This document shows positions 8,828-16,545 of a DNA stretch of 37,157 nucleotides, piece after piece. Both the position numbers and the translations under genes were made by a program. The notes beneath the pieces are model-generated. The model had not been told where the DNA came from, searched no databases, and saw only the letters and a list, made by a program, of their open reading frames with translations. Numbering within the stretch: the stretch's first letter is position 1; the number at the start of each line of letters is the position of its first letter. Source of the DNA: Bordetella parapertussis (GTDB taxonomy: Bacteria; Pseudomonadota; Gammaproteobacteria; Burkholderiales; Burkholderiaceae_B); NCBI GenBank assembly GCA_945872285.1, contig CAMBZR010000027.1, positions 1 through 37,157 of the forward strand. Direction: 5' to 3'.

Positions 8828-8974
8828 GTTTAGACTCCGGTAGATTTCTGGATAGCACTGCTTTTAAGCCTGAGGCAGGCCAAAATTAAAGACAGTACCG
8901 CTAGGGTGATTACAAAGTAATTACTCACCCCCTATTTTGCACTGCAACAGGGTATTTACGCTAGCGGGTTCGCC
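8828..8974. promoter_or_regulatory. Intergenic region upstream of gltI with an inverted repeat
   Basis: The 147-nt region contains GGGTGA (8904-8909) and TCACCC (8925-8930), a 6-bp inverted repeat. Inside it TTAC and GTAA can also pair. No T-run follows on the minus strand, so this is more likely an operator or leader structure for gltI than a terminator for the upstream Bug gene. No clear -35/-10 pair was identified. Confidence 0.35.
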
Positions 8975-9964
8975 CTAATCGACGTTAATTTTTGCTTTTT
9001 TGACGACCTCGCCCCAGCGTGCGCGCTCTTGAGCAATGAAGGCGGTAAATTCTTGCGGGGTATCGCCGACCAGCAACGCACCATCCTCACGCATGCGTTT
9101 GGTACCCTCGGGCGATTTCAGTGCAAGCGCAACTTCGCTTTGCAAGCGCTTGATAATCGCCTCGGGCGTGCCCGCAGGCGCCATCAGCCCGTACCATTGC
9201 GAAGTTTCAAAGCCTGAGTAACCACTTTCTGCGATGGTTGGCACTTCGGGCAGTGAAGCAGCACGGGCACCTGAGCCCACCGCCAAGGGCACCAAGGCAC
9301 CCCCTTTAATCTGCGCCACCAACGAAGGCAAACCATTAAACGTCGCCTGCGTTTGCCCGCCGATCAGATCGGTCAGCATGGGGCCCGATCCTTTGTAAGG
9401 TACGTGAGTTAATTCGATACCCGCCTCAGAGGCGAAGTATTCCATCGCCAAATGGCCTGCACTGCCATTGCCCGCCGACCCATAATTGATTGAGCCAGGC
9501 TTGGCTTTGGCCGCGGCAACCATATCCGCAAGCGTTTTAAACCCCGAGCGTTGACTCACGGCAATCACGTTTGGCACTTTGGCGATCAAAGAAATCGCTA
9601 CAAAATCCTTCACCGAATCGTAGGGAAGCTTTGCTCCGAAGAGCGTCGGGTTCACCGCAAGCGTACCCACATGTCCGAGAATCAGCGTGTAGCCGTCAGG
9701 CGCAGCACGCTTGACTTCAACCATCGCGATATTACCGGCAGCACCTGGTCTATTTTCAACGTAAACCGATTGACCCAACTGTGTGGTCAGGCTGCTCGCA
9801 ACCGAGCGCGCGACGATTTCAGACGTGCCGCCCGGAGCAAAGGGCACGACAAACCGTATCGCTTTTTCGGGGTATTGCGCCCACACATTTGAAGCACTCA
9901 ACAGCACGAGCGCGCAAAGCGCGTCGCGTAACTTACGAGTTTGAGGATTATTCATCTTTGACAT
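8975..9964 (-). CDS. Bug-family (TctC-type) periplasmic solute receptor
   Basis: This 329-residue protein of the tripartite tricarboxylate receptor family has an N-terminal signal peptide (LCALVLLSASNVWAQ). The mature protein opens with the family hallmarks KAIRFVVPFAPGGTSEIVAR, GQSVYVENRPGAAGNIA and APDGYTLI. Bug proteins bind carboxylates, amides or nicotinate in the periplasm. Many are orphans without a cognate TctAB membrane pair, and none is seen here. The start at 9964 has a second ATG three codons in (9955) and neither has a strong ribosome site. It follows a second Bug gene after a 121-nt gap. The ligand is unknown; the neighbouring decarboxylase suggests an organic acid. Confidence 0.9.
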   Translation of the reverse strand: MSKMNNPQTRKLRDALCALVLLSASNVWAQYPEKAIRFVVPFAPGGTSEIVARSVASSLTTQLGQSVYVENRPGAAGNIAMVEVKRAAPDGYTLILGHVGTLAVNPTLFGAKLPYDSVKDFVAISLIAKVPNVIAVSQRSGFKTLADMVAAAKAKPGSINYGSAGNGSAGHLAMEYFASEAGIELTHVPYKGSGPMLTDLIGGQTQATFNGLPSLVAQIKGGALVPLAVGSGARAASLPEVPTIAESGYSGFETSQWYGLMAPAGTPEAIIKRLQSEVALALKSPEGTKRMREDGALLVGDTPQEFTAFIAQERARWGEVVKKAKINVD

Positions 9965-10085
9965 CTAGAAAAAAAATTGCGCCTGACACATAAAACATGC
10001 TCGACAATCAAGTGCCTGACTCATTCAGGCACTACGCGCCACTTCACGCAACAGGTTGGTCATAGGACAGCTGCCCTAAACTGCG

Positions 10086-11057
10086 TTAATCATTCATTTT
10101 ACTAATAAACGGCTTGAGTTCGTCGCGAATACGTTCAAGCGATTTGGTCCACTCTGGGCCTGGCATAAACGCCACCAATGGCGCGTCGTTTTTGATTGTC
10201 TTCAAAAACTCTGGGTCTTCGAGTGTTGCCTTAAGGGCTTGCTGCAAGCGGTCTGCGATCTCTTGTGGCAGAGTTTTGGGTCCGGCGATCCCTCGTTCAG
10301 AACTGACGCGTACATCAATGCCAAGCTCTTTGATTGAGGGTACATCTTTGATGATTCCGACGCGCGTGGGATTCACGACAAGCATTGCCACCGCAGTGGC
10401 CGAATCGCCATAGCCGGTTAAAAACTCACCCACGCTAGTAAAGGCATAATCAACGTGTCCGCCAATCACAGCACTTTTAAAATCGCCCGCACCTTTAAAA
10501 GAAATATCCGTACCTTTTACCCCAGCGGCCTGCTCGATCTTGAGCAAAGCCTGATGCCCACTCGTACCGCGACCGCTGGTCGCAAACGATAAAGAACCGG
10601 GATCTTTTTTAAGGGCCGCTAACAATTCTGGCAGTGTTTTATATTTTGAATCCTTACGCGCCACTAACACCGCAGGGTCGTCTACGATACGCGCAATAAT
10701 TTTTAGATCATCGGTTTGGTATGAAGATTGCTTGTACATCGGGATAAATACAAACCCAGGCACGTTAATAAAACCGATTGTGTAGCCGTCTGGTTTAGAG
10801 CGGGCAATATACGCTGATGAAATCTCACCACCCGCCCCCGGCTTATTGACCACAACGATACGTGCCTTGCCACCCAGTTTTTTTTCAACAAAAGGCACCA
10901 AGGCGCGTGCCATTAAATCCGTACCACCGCCAGGCGCAAACCCCACTACAAGTTCGATGGTCTGATCATCTGGCCAGGCCGCCGAACTAACCGCCGGAAA
11001 AATCCCCATCAGCGTCGCCAAACAAGCCGCTGACCATTTTTTAAAGTTATTTGTCAT
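10086..11057 (-). CDS. Bug-family (TctC-type) periplasmic solute receptor
   Basis: A 323-residue receptor related to, but clearly different from, the neighbouring one. It has a signal peptide (AACLATLMGIFPAVSSA), then the family motifs ELVVGFAPGGGTDLMAR, VVNKPGAGGE and KPDGYTIG, and a two-lobe binding-protein length. It lies 43 nt downstream of the small decarboxylase beta subunit gene on the same strand, so it probably belongs to that operon and captures a substrate related to the 2-oxo acid handled there. No TctA/TctB membrane genes are in the window. Confidence 0.9.
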   Translation of the reverse strand: MTNNFKKWSAACLATLMGIFPAVSSAAWPDDQTIELVVGFAPGGGTDLMARALVPFVEKKLGGKARIVVVNKPGAGGEISSAYIARSKPDGYTIGFINVPGFVFIPMYKQSSYQTDDLKIIARIVDDPAVLVARKDSKYKTLPELLAALKKDPGSLSFATSGRGTSGHQALLKIEQAAGVKGTDISFKGAGDFKSAVIGGHVDYAFTSVGEFLTGYGDSATAVAMLVVNPTRVGIIKDVPSIKELGIDVRVSSERGIAGPKTLPQEIADRLQQALKATLEDPEFLKTIKNDAPLVAFMPGPEWTKSLERIRDELKPFISKMND

Positions 11058-11100
11058 GAAATATTTTCCGGTGAGAGGTAAAAACGCTTAAAGACAACCG

Positions 11101-11700
11101 TTAGAACGGCGTCAAACCCAGCGTCTTGCGAAACCGATTTTTGATGTGTACGCCGTCACGTGAAGGCAAAGCGCGGGGCAAATCATCGGCTTTGACATAG
11201 ACCTGTGCAAAAGCCACACCCGCGCGCGCCAACACGTTTTGTTGAATCGTTTTGACCTCGCTTGGATCTTTGACTTTGAACGAATTCGCAATCCCGCACG
11301 CCTTTGATACTGCTGTGAGGTCTGTGCCTAGGCTGCTATGGCTATATTGCATGCCGGTTTCACCAAAATGACCGTTATCAAGTACGACTATTGTGAGATT
11401 TTTGGGCTGCTGGGCGTTGATCGTTGCCAACGCACCCATGCCCATCAACTGCTCGCCGTCGCCGGTGATCACCAAAACTGATTTATTTGGTTGCGCCAAG
11501 GCAAGGCCAAGACCAATCGCGGCCGCGCCACCCATGGCACCCCACAGATAAAAGTTTTGATCGCGATCGCCTGCTGCGAACATATCGTAAGTTGATGAAC
11601 CCAGGCCACCAACCACCAGCGCCTCGGGGCACAGACTGATGAGTTCTTTGACAAAAGCGCGACGCTCGATCGTGCCAGAAAAAGCTTGAATGTTGCTCAT
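11101..11700 (-). CDS. ThDP-dependent 2-oxo acid decarboxylase, beta (cofactor-binding) subunit, ComE/sulfopyruvate decarboxylase-like
   Basis: The 199-residue protein is the C-terminal (PP) half of a ThDP enzyme. The cofactor motif runs from GDGEQLMGMGALATI to VVLDN, as expected for GDG...N magnesium/pyrophosphate binding. GLGLALAQPNKSVLVITGDGE is typical of the sulfopyruvate/phosphonopyruvate decarboxylase group. The separate Pyr half is encoded just upstream (11756-12304), so the enzyme is a two-subunit form as in ComDE. AGGAAAC before the ATG is a reasonable ribosome site. Which acid is decarboxylated (sulfopyruvate, phosphonopyruvate or another 2-oxo acid) cannot be told from the sequence. 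Confidence 0.82.
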   Translation of the reverse strand: MSNIQAFSGTIERRAFVKELISLCPEALVVGGLGSSTYDMFAAGDRDQNFYLWGAMGGAAAIGLGLALAQPNKSVLVITGDGEQLMGMGALATINAQQPKNLTIVVLDNGHFGETGMQYSHSSLGTDLTAVSKACGIANSFKVKDPSEVKTIQQNVLARAGVAFAQVYVKADDLPRALPSRDGVHIKNRFRKTLGLTPF

Positions 11701-11755
11701 GATGTTTCCTATTGTGGAGAGTTATCGTGTTGAGATTGAAATGATCCGCGAGCGC

Positions 11756-12304
11756 TTAATTGCGCACCCATTTTTTGCGACCAATCAAACTTTGCGACAG
11801 CAAAATCGCAACACGCTCGCCCGCTTCAAATACCGAATCTAGGGCTGCACTGACGACATCCTCGACTTCGTCAGGCTTGCTCACACGATAAACCTTGATG
11901 CCCATGAGCTCCATCACGCCTTGGGTCGCTTTGCTCATCGGACCTTGCCATGGATTGAACTCAGCATACTCACCACGCATGGTGACGAGCGTCAAAAACG
12001 GAAACCGGCAGCTTTCGAGCAAAGACATCATGTTGATACAGTTACCCACACCGCTACTTTGCATTAACAGCGCATGGCGATCGCCACCTAACCAAGCGCC
12101 CGCCGCAATCGCGACGCCTTCTTCTTCTGTGGTCAAGACAATGCCACGCATATCGGGATCAGCGTGAATGCGTCGAATCACATGAGCATGACCGGCATCG
12201 GGCACATAAGACACCTGTTTAATTCCACCTTTTTTCAAGACATTAAAAATATCGTCTTGCCAAGCGTGTGTCTGACTATCATTTGGGGCTGCTTGACTAC
12301 TCAT
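11756..12304 (-). CDS. ThDP-dependent 2-oxo acid decarboxylase, alpha (Pyr) subunit, ComD-like
   Basis: This 182-residue protein corresponds to the N-terminal Pyr domain of ThDP decarboxylases. The segment LTTEEEGVAIAAGAWLGG (about residues 56-73) carries the Glu that activates the thiazolium ring. MQSSGVGNCINMMSLLESCRFPFLTLV and MRGEYAEFNPWQGPM match the ComD/phosphonopyruvate decarboxylase group. It should pair with the beta subunit encoded 55 nt downstream. It follows the Lrp-type regulator gene by 70 nt on the same strand, and an inverted repeat in that gap may control it. The substrate is unresolved. Confidence 0.82.
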   Translation of the reverse strand: MSSQAAPNDSQTHAWQDDIFNVLKKGGIKQVSYVPDAGHAHVIRRIHADPDMRGIVLTTEEEGVAIAAGAWLGGDRHALLMQSSGVGNCINMMSLLESCRFPFLTLVTMRGEYAEFNPWQGPMSKATQGVMELMGIKVYRVSKPDEVEDVVSAALDSVFEAGERVAILLSQSLIGRKKWVRN

Positions 12305-12344
12305 GTTTGATTTTCCTGTATTGATGTCAATTCATATCATTATT

Positions 12345-12360
12345 GTATGTGACAGCATAC
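12345..12360. promoter_or_regulatory. Inverted repeat upstream of the decarboxylase operon
   Basis: GTATG (12345-12349) and CATAC (12356-12360) flank a 6-bp centre. They lie 40-55 bp upstream of the ComD-like start and just after the Lrp stop codon. A candidate -10 (TACAAT on the minus strand, 12342-12347) overlaps the left arm. This is the position of an operator, possibly for the adjacent Lrp protein. Confidence 0.35.
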
Positions 12361-12374
12361 CTCAATGCTGAGAC

Positions 12375-12848
12375 TTAACGCTGCGCCGCCGGTAACGGCA
12401 AGGCTGTTTTATAACGTACTTGTTTTAACGCAAAACTTGAACGAATTTTTTCAATGCCTGGGATCGGAGTGAGTTGTTCGAGAATAAATTTTTCGAGAGC
12501 GCCAATGTCGGCAACAGCAATGCGAATTAAATAGTCGCTATCGCCCGTCATGAGATAACACTCCATCACTTCATCGTGTTCACAAATACGTTGTTCGAAG
12601 TGGGCTAACGATTCTTTATTTTGACTGGTCAGGCTGATGTTGATAAAGACGTTAAGCCCAAGACCGAGCGCAGCCGCGTTGGCCAGAGCAACATAACGAT
12701 CGATGACGCCAGCACTTTCAAGTGCGCGCACGCGAGCCAGGCAGGGCGAGGGACTTAAATGAACTCGCTTGGCCAACTCAATATTCGAGAGTGCCCCATC
12801 GAGTTGTAACTCTTGTAGAATTTTTAGATCAATCGTATCTAGCTTCAT
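12375..12848 (-). CDS. Lrp/AsnC-family transcriptional regulator
   Basis: The 157-residue protein has the N-terminal winged helix-turn-helix of the family (LDTIDLKILQELQLDG, then NIELAKRVHLSPSPCLARVRALESAGVI) and a C-terminal RAM ligand domain (about residues 65-150; HDEVMECYLMTGDSDYLIRI is typical). Lrp proteins sense amino or 2-oxo acids and often control the divergent gene. Here that gene is the MdeB/AceE-type E1. This recalls the mde cluster of Pseudomonas putida, where an Lrp-like MdeR lies next to mdeB; the parallel is from knowledge of that system, not from a search. A perfect 10-bp inverted repeat in the shared upstream region is a good candidate operator. Confidence 0.93.
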   Translation of the reverse strand: MKLDTIDLKILQELQLDGALSNIELAKRVHLSPSPCLARVRALESAGVIDRYVALANAAALGLGLNVFINISLTSQNKESLAHFEQRICEHDEVMECYLMTGDSDYLIRIAVADIGALEKFILEQLTPIPGIEKIRSSFALKQVRYKTALPLPAAQR

Positions 12849-12983
12849 AAGTCAATATTATCAAACTTTTATTTTGATTAATAATAATAATACAGAGTTT
12901 TATGCTTTAAATAGATGTTTTTACCTACATTTAAAGCACCTCATGCTGCGTAGTTATCTCTAGAATGGTGGTATTGCCGAATA
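12849..12983. promoter_or_regulatory. Divergent lrp / E1 control region with a perfect 10-bp inverted repeat
   Basis: This AT-rich 135-nt region contains TGCTTTAAAT (12903-12912) and its exact reverse complement ATTTAAAGCA (12929-12938), separated by 16 bp. The centre-to-centre distance is 26 bp, so the arms do not fall a whole number of helical turns apart. TAGAAT at 12961-12966 could be a -10 for the plus strand, which would give a very short leader before the ATG at 12984. No convincing -35 was found. Confidence 0.55.
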
Positions 12984-15740
12984 ATGACTCTTAGAAAACC
13001 TCAAGCGCCTATGAACGCCTCGATCGATCCCCGTCTGAACGCCCTGCTCACGACGACTGACACCGATACTCAAGAAACCAGTGAATGGCGCGAAGCCTTG
13101 CTGGCAGTCGTGGCGGCCGAAGGCCCTGAGCGCGCTCGTTTTTTGTTAGATGAGCTTGTTCGCACCGCGCACACCGCAAAAATCGGCTGGCGACCCGAAC
13201 TGAGCACGCCTTATGTCAATACGATTTCGGTCGATCAACAGCCGGTGTTTCCGGGCGACCTGGCTATTGAAGAGCGCCTGGCCTCGATCATGCGCTGGAA
13301 CGCGCTGGCCATGGTGGTGCGGGCCAACCAAGCCTATGGCGAGCTAGGTGGCCATATCGCCAGCTATGCCAGCGCCGCCGACTTGTTCGAAACCGGCTTT
13401 AACCACTTTTTTGAAGCGCGGCAAGGCACAGGTCCCGATCAGCATCGCGGCGACCTCGTATTTTTTCAACCGCATAGCGCACCCGGTGTGTATGCACGCG
13501 CTTACCTTGAAGGCCGGTTAACCGAACAAGACTTACTAAACTATCGCCAAGAAATCCGCGCGGCCGAACATGGTGCAGTGGGGCTATCGAGCTACCCACA
13601 CCCCTGGTTGATGCCCGATTTTTGGCAGTTTCCAACGGGCTCGATGGGGATTGGGCCGATCAGTTCGATCTATCACGCGCGCTTCATGCGTTACCTCAGC
13701 CATCGCAACCTGCTTGATTGCTCGGCGCGCAAAGTCTGGGGCGTGTTTGGTGACGGTGAAATGGATGAGCCCGAATCCATGAGCGCCTTAACGCTGGCCG
13801 CCCGCGAAGGCCTCGATAATCTGGTCTGGGTAGTCAACTGCAATCTGCAACGCTTAGATGGCCCGGTGCGCGGTAACGGTCGCATCATTGATGAACTTGA
13901 AAAACTCTTTACCGGCGCGGGCTGGAACGTCATCAAACTCGTTTGGGGTAGCGATTGGGACGGCCTGTTTGCCCGCGATGTCACCGGCGCGTTAGCCCGA
14001 GCCTTTGCCAACACCGTTGACGGGCAAATGCAAACCTTCGCCGCTAAAGATGGTCGTTTTAATCGTGACACATTTTTTGGGCAAAACGAAGAACTGGCCA
14101 AACTTGCGCAAGGCATGACCGATGATCAGATTGATCGTTTAAAACGCGGCGGACATGACTTGGTCAAGATTCACGCCGCTTATGCTTCGGCCGCCAATCA
14201 CGTGGGCCAGCCTACGGTCATTTTGGCGCACACCAAAAAAGGCTACGGAATGGGCAGCGCTGGTCAGGGCAAAATGACCACGCATAGTCAAAAGAAATTT
14301 GACGATACCGATCTGCTTGAATTCCGTAATCGCTTTAACCTTCCCCTGTCTGATCAAGACGCCACCTCGCTAGCGTTTTATAAACCCGCCCCCGACAGCG
14401 CCGAAATGCAATATTTGCAAAATCGCCGTGCAACCTTAGGCGGCTATTTGCCCAAGCGCAACACCGCGAGCGATATCGTGCCTGTGCCCGCGATCGAACA
14501 GTACAGCGGCTTCGCACTGAACGCCGAGGGCAAAGAGATGAGCACCACCATGGCCTTTGTGCGCATGCTGGGCAATCTACTCAAGGATTCTGCCCTGGGC
14601 CCGCGCATTGTGCCCATCGTGGCCGACGAGGCTCGCACCTTTGGCATGGCCAACTTGTTCAAGCAAGTGGGCATTTATTCAAGCGTGGGCCAGCGCTACG
14701 CACCTGAAGACATTGGTTCAGTCTTGAGCTACCGCGAAGCGCTTGACGGCCAAATCCTCGAAGAAGGCATTTCAGAAGCTGGTGCCATTGCGAGCTGGAC
14801 AGCCGCCGCCACCAGCTACAGTGTGCACGGCTTGGCGATGTTGCCATTTTATATTTACTACTCGATGTTTGGCTTTCAACGTGTCGGCGACCAGATCTGG
14901 GCCGCAGCCGATCAGCGCCCACGCGGCTTCTTGTTGGGTGCGACCTCTGGGCGCACGACGTTAGGCGGCGAAGGCTTGCAACACCAAGACGGCTCAAGCC
15001 ACCTTCATGCCGCAACCATCCCCAACTGCAAAGCTTACGACCCTGCCTTCGCAGGTGAGATGGCCGTGATCGTGAATCAAGGCATTCAAGACATGATGAT
15101 CGAGCAACGTGATGTGTTTTATTACATCACGCTGATGAACGAAAACTACGCGCAACCAAGCTTGCCCGCAGCGATGCATGAGCAAGTGATTCGAGGGTGC
15201 TATTTGTTTGAGATATTTGAGGCACAGGTAAACGGCTCAGTTCCTGCCAATTCAAAGAGCTCGCTCAAGAATAAAGCCGACGCGACGTCCGCTGGTGTTG
15301 TAGCTGCGACTGCGACGGGCAACGCCCCGCCCCCAACGGTCACACTCTTGGGGTCAGGTGCAATCCTGACAGAAGTGATCAAAGCAGCCCGGCAACTCGC
15401 CGATCGAGGCGTGACTGCCTACGTCTACAGCGTGACCAGCTGGAGCGAACTCGCGCGCGACGGCCTGGCCTGCCAAGGCGCACGCTTAGCGGGCTCTGCT
15501 ACCGCAGGCGTACCTTTCATCTATACGCAGCTAGGCACAAGCCAAGGGCCAATCGTCGCAGCCACCGATTATGTGCACGCCCTGCCAGAGTCTGTCCGCG
15601 CTTACTTGCCCGCTGATCGCCGTTACTTAACACTCGGCACAGACGGCTTTGGTCGCAGCGATACCCGTGCTGCCTTACGTGAATATTTTGGTGTGGATGC
15701 TGCCGCAATCGTACGCGCAGCGGTGCTAGCTTTAGAATAG
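12984..15740 (+). CDS. Homodimeric 2-oxo acid (pyruvate/2-oxobutyrate-type) dehydrogenase E1, MdeB/AceE-like
   Basis: The 918-residue protein is the AceE-type single-chain E1. The ThDP motif is GDGEMDEPESMSAL followed by NCNLQRLDGPVRGNG. Also visible are the active-site loop KKGYGMGSAGQGKMTTHSQ (carrying the AceE His), the transketolase-type Pyr domain (about residues 510-740) and a C-terminal domain from about 785. No E2, E3 or lipoyl gene is nearby, unlike a standard aceEF operon. With the divergent Lrp gene this fits the MdeB (2-oxobutyrate E1) subgroup. An Ala/Ser/Lys/Pro-rich insert of about 38 residues lies at 749-787, before the C-terminal domain. The start is uncertain: ATG 12984 and ATG 13011 both lack a strong ribosome site. 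Pyruvate as substrate is not excluded. Confidence 0.88.
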   Translation: MTLRKPQAPMNASIDPRLNALLTTTDTDTQETSEWREALLAVVAAEGPERARFLLDELVRTAHTAKIGWRPELSTPYVNTISVDQQPVFPGDLAIEERLASIMRWNALAMVVRANQAYGELGGHIASYASAADLFETGFNHFFEARQGTGPDQHRGDLVFFQPHSAPGVYARAYLEGRLTEQDLLNYRQEIRAAEHGAVGLSSYPHPWLMPDFWQFPTGSMGIGPISSIYHARFMRYLSHRNLLDCSARKVWGVFGDGEMDEPESMSALTLAAREGLDNLVWVVNCNLQRLDGPVRGNGRIIDELEKLFTGAGWNVIKLVWGSDWDGLFARDVTGALARAFANTVDGQMQTFAAKDGRFNRDTFFGQNEELAKLAQGMTDDQIDRLKRGGHDLVKIHAAYASAANHVGQPTVILAHTKKGYGMGSAGQGKMTTHSQKKFDDTDLLEFRNRFNLPLSDQDATSLAFYKPAPDSAEMQYLQNRRATLGGYLPKRNTASDIVPVPAIEQYSGFALNAEGKEMSTTMAFVRMLGNLLKDSALGPRIVPIVADEARTFGMANLFKQVGIYSSVGQRYAPEDIGSVLSYREALDGQILEEGISEAGAIASWTAAATSYSVHGLAMLPFYIYYSMFGFQRVGDQIWAAADQRPRGFLLGATSGRTTLGGEGLQHQDGSSHLHAATIPNCKAYDPAFAGEMAVIVNQGIQDMMIEQRDVFYYITLMNENYAQPSLPAAMHEQVIRGCYLFEIFEAQVNGSVPANSKSSLKNKADATSAGVVAATATGNAPPPTVTLLGSGAILTEVIKAARQLADRGVTAYVYSVTSWSELARDGLACQGARLAGSATAGVPFIYTQLGTSQGPIVAATDYVHALPESVRAYLPADRRYLTLGTDGFGRSDTRAALREYFGVDAAAIVRAAVLALE

Positions 15741-15744
15741 TGGG

Positions 15745-16410
15745 ATGCACTCAACACACTCAGCATCAGCCCAACTTGCGACCGACGGTGCGCTCGCTGT
15801 GCCAGCATCTTTGCACAATGCACCCGGCTTAGTGCTTGACGCCTGTATTTTGATGTCTGGGCTCTTGCGGCCCCTTTTGCTCAACCTCGCTAAAGCCGGC
15901 CTATTAGTACCACTTTGGACAGACAAGATCGGCCAAGAATGGCAGCGTAACGCCGCACGCCTATGGCCGATTGAGCCAGAGCTTTTAGAGAACGAATGGC
16001 AGCTCATGCAAGAGCAATTTCCACACTCAAACATGGGGGATGTCACCGAGTTTGAGGTAGACCTTCGACACACCGATCGTAAAGACAAACACGTGGCAGC
16101 AACAGGTATTGCAGGCGTTAGTAGGCAGGTGGCGCAGCCGATTAGCGTGTTGACCTGGAACCTCAAAGACTTTAGCCGCTCTGAGCTACGTAAACAGCAA
16201 CTCGGTTTGATCGACCCTGATCGTTTGTTATCGCAGTGGTGGGCTACCCAATCATCTCAATTACAGCAGCATATCGACGCCACGGTTGAAGAGCTTTTTT
16301 CAACAGGCAGACGCCAGCCTGAGCCCGTTGTAGCGATGCTAAAACGCGATCGCTTGTTTAGACTAGCGGGTTGCTACGAACGGATGGTGCAGATGACTCG
16401 TACGACTTAA
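15745..16410 (+). CDS. PIN-domain protein (putative ribonuclease)
   Basis: The 221-residue protein has a PIN-like pattern: an N-terminal strand with the first acidic residue (GLVLDACIL, D32), a central acidic segment (IEPELLENEW), a later acidic cluster (RHTDRKDKHVAATGI) and a strand ending VLTWNLKDFS. These match the order of metal-binding acids in the PIN fold. It starts 4 nt after the E1 stop codon, so it is probably translated from the same mRNA. There is no small antitoxin gene next to it, so it does not look like a standard VapBC toxin. The C-terminal 70 residues are helical and unrecognised. It is followed by a strong hairpin terminator. Confidence 0.75.
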   Translation: MHSTHSASAQLATDGALAVPASLHNAPGLVLDACILMSGLLRPLLLNLAKAGLLVPLWTDKIGQEWQRNAARLWPIEPELLENEWQLMQEQFPHSNMGDVTEFEVDLRHTDRKDKHVAATGIAGVSRQVAQPISVLTWNLKDFSRSELRKQQLGLIDPDRLLSQWWATQSSQLQQHIDATVEELFSTGRRQPEPVVAMLKRDRLFRLAGCYERMVQMTRTT

Positions 16411-16450
16411 TCGCCGTGAATGATTTGATCTAGCTGAGATTCTCAAAGAA

Positions 16451-16486
16451 AAACCCCCGCCAGCACCGAGGTGCGAGCGGGGGTTT
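16451..16486. terminator. Strong bidirectional intrinsic terminator
   Basis: AAACCCCCGC (16451-16460) pairs perfectly with GCGGGGGTTT (16477-16486), and an inner GCAC/GTGC stem extends the hairpin. Runs of A on the left and T on the right give U-tracts in both directions. It sits between the convergent PIN-domain gene (+) and pnp (-) and can end both transcripts. Confidence 0.88.
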
Positions 16487-16545
16487 GATACGAAATACTG
16501 AGTGCTTTGGGACTTAAGCCTTTATAAGCACTTAAGCCTTACCAC

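Noticed and set aside
12984..15740. Housekeeping aceE of the pyruvate dehydrogenase complex
   Set aside because: No aceF or lpd follows, and an Lrp-type regulator is divergent; the MdeB-like subgroup fits better, though the substrate is unproven.
15745..16410. VapC-type toxin of a toxin-antitoxin pair
   Set aside because: At 221 residues it is longer than VapC, and no small antitoxin gene adjoins it.
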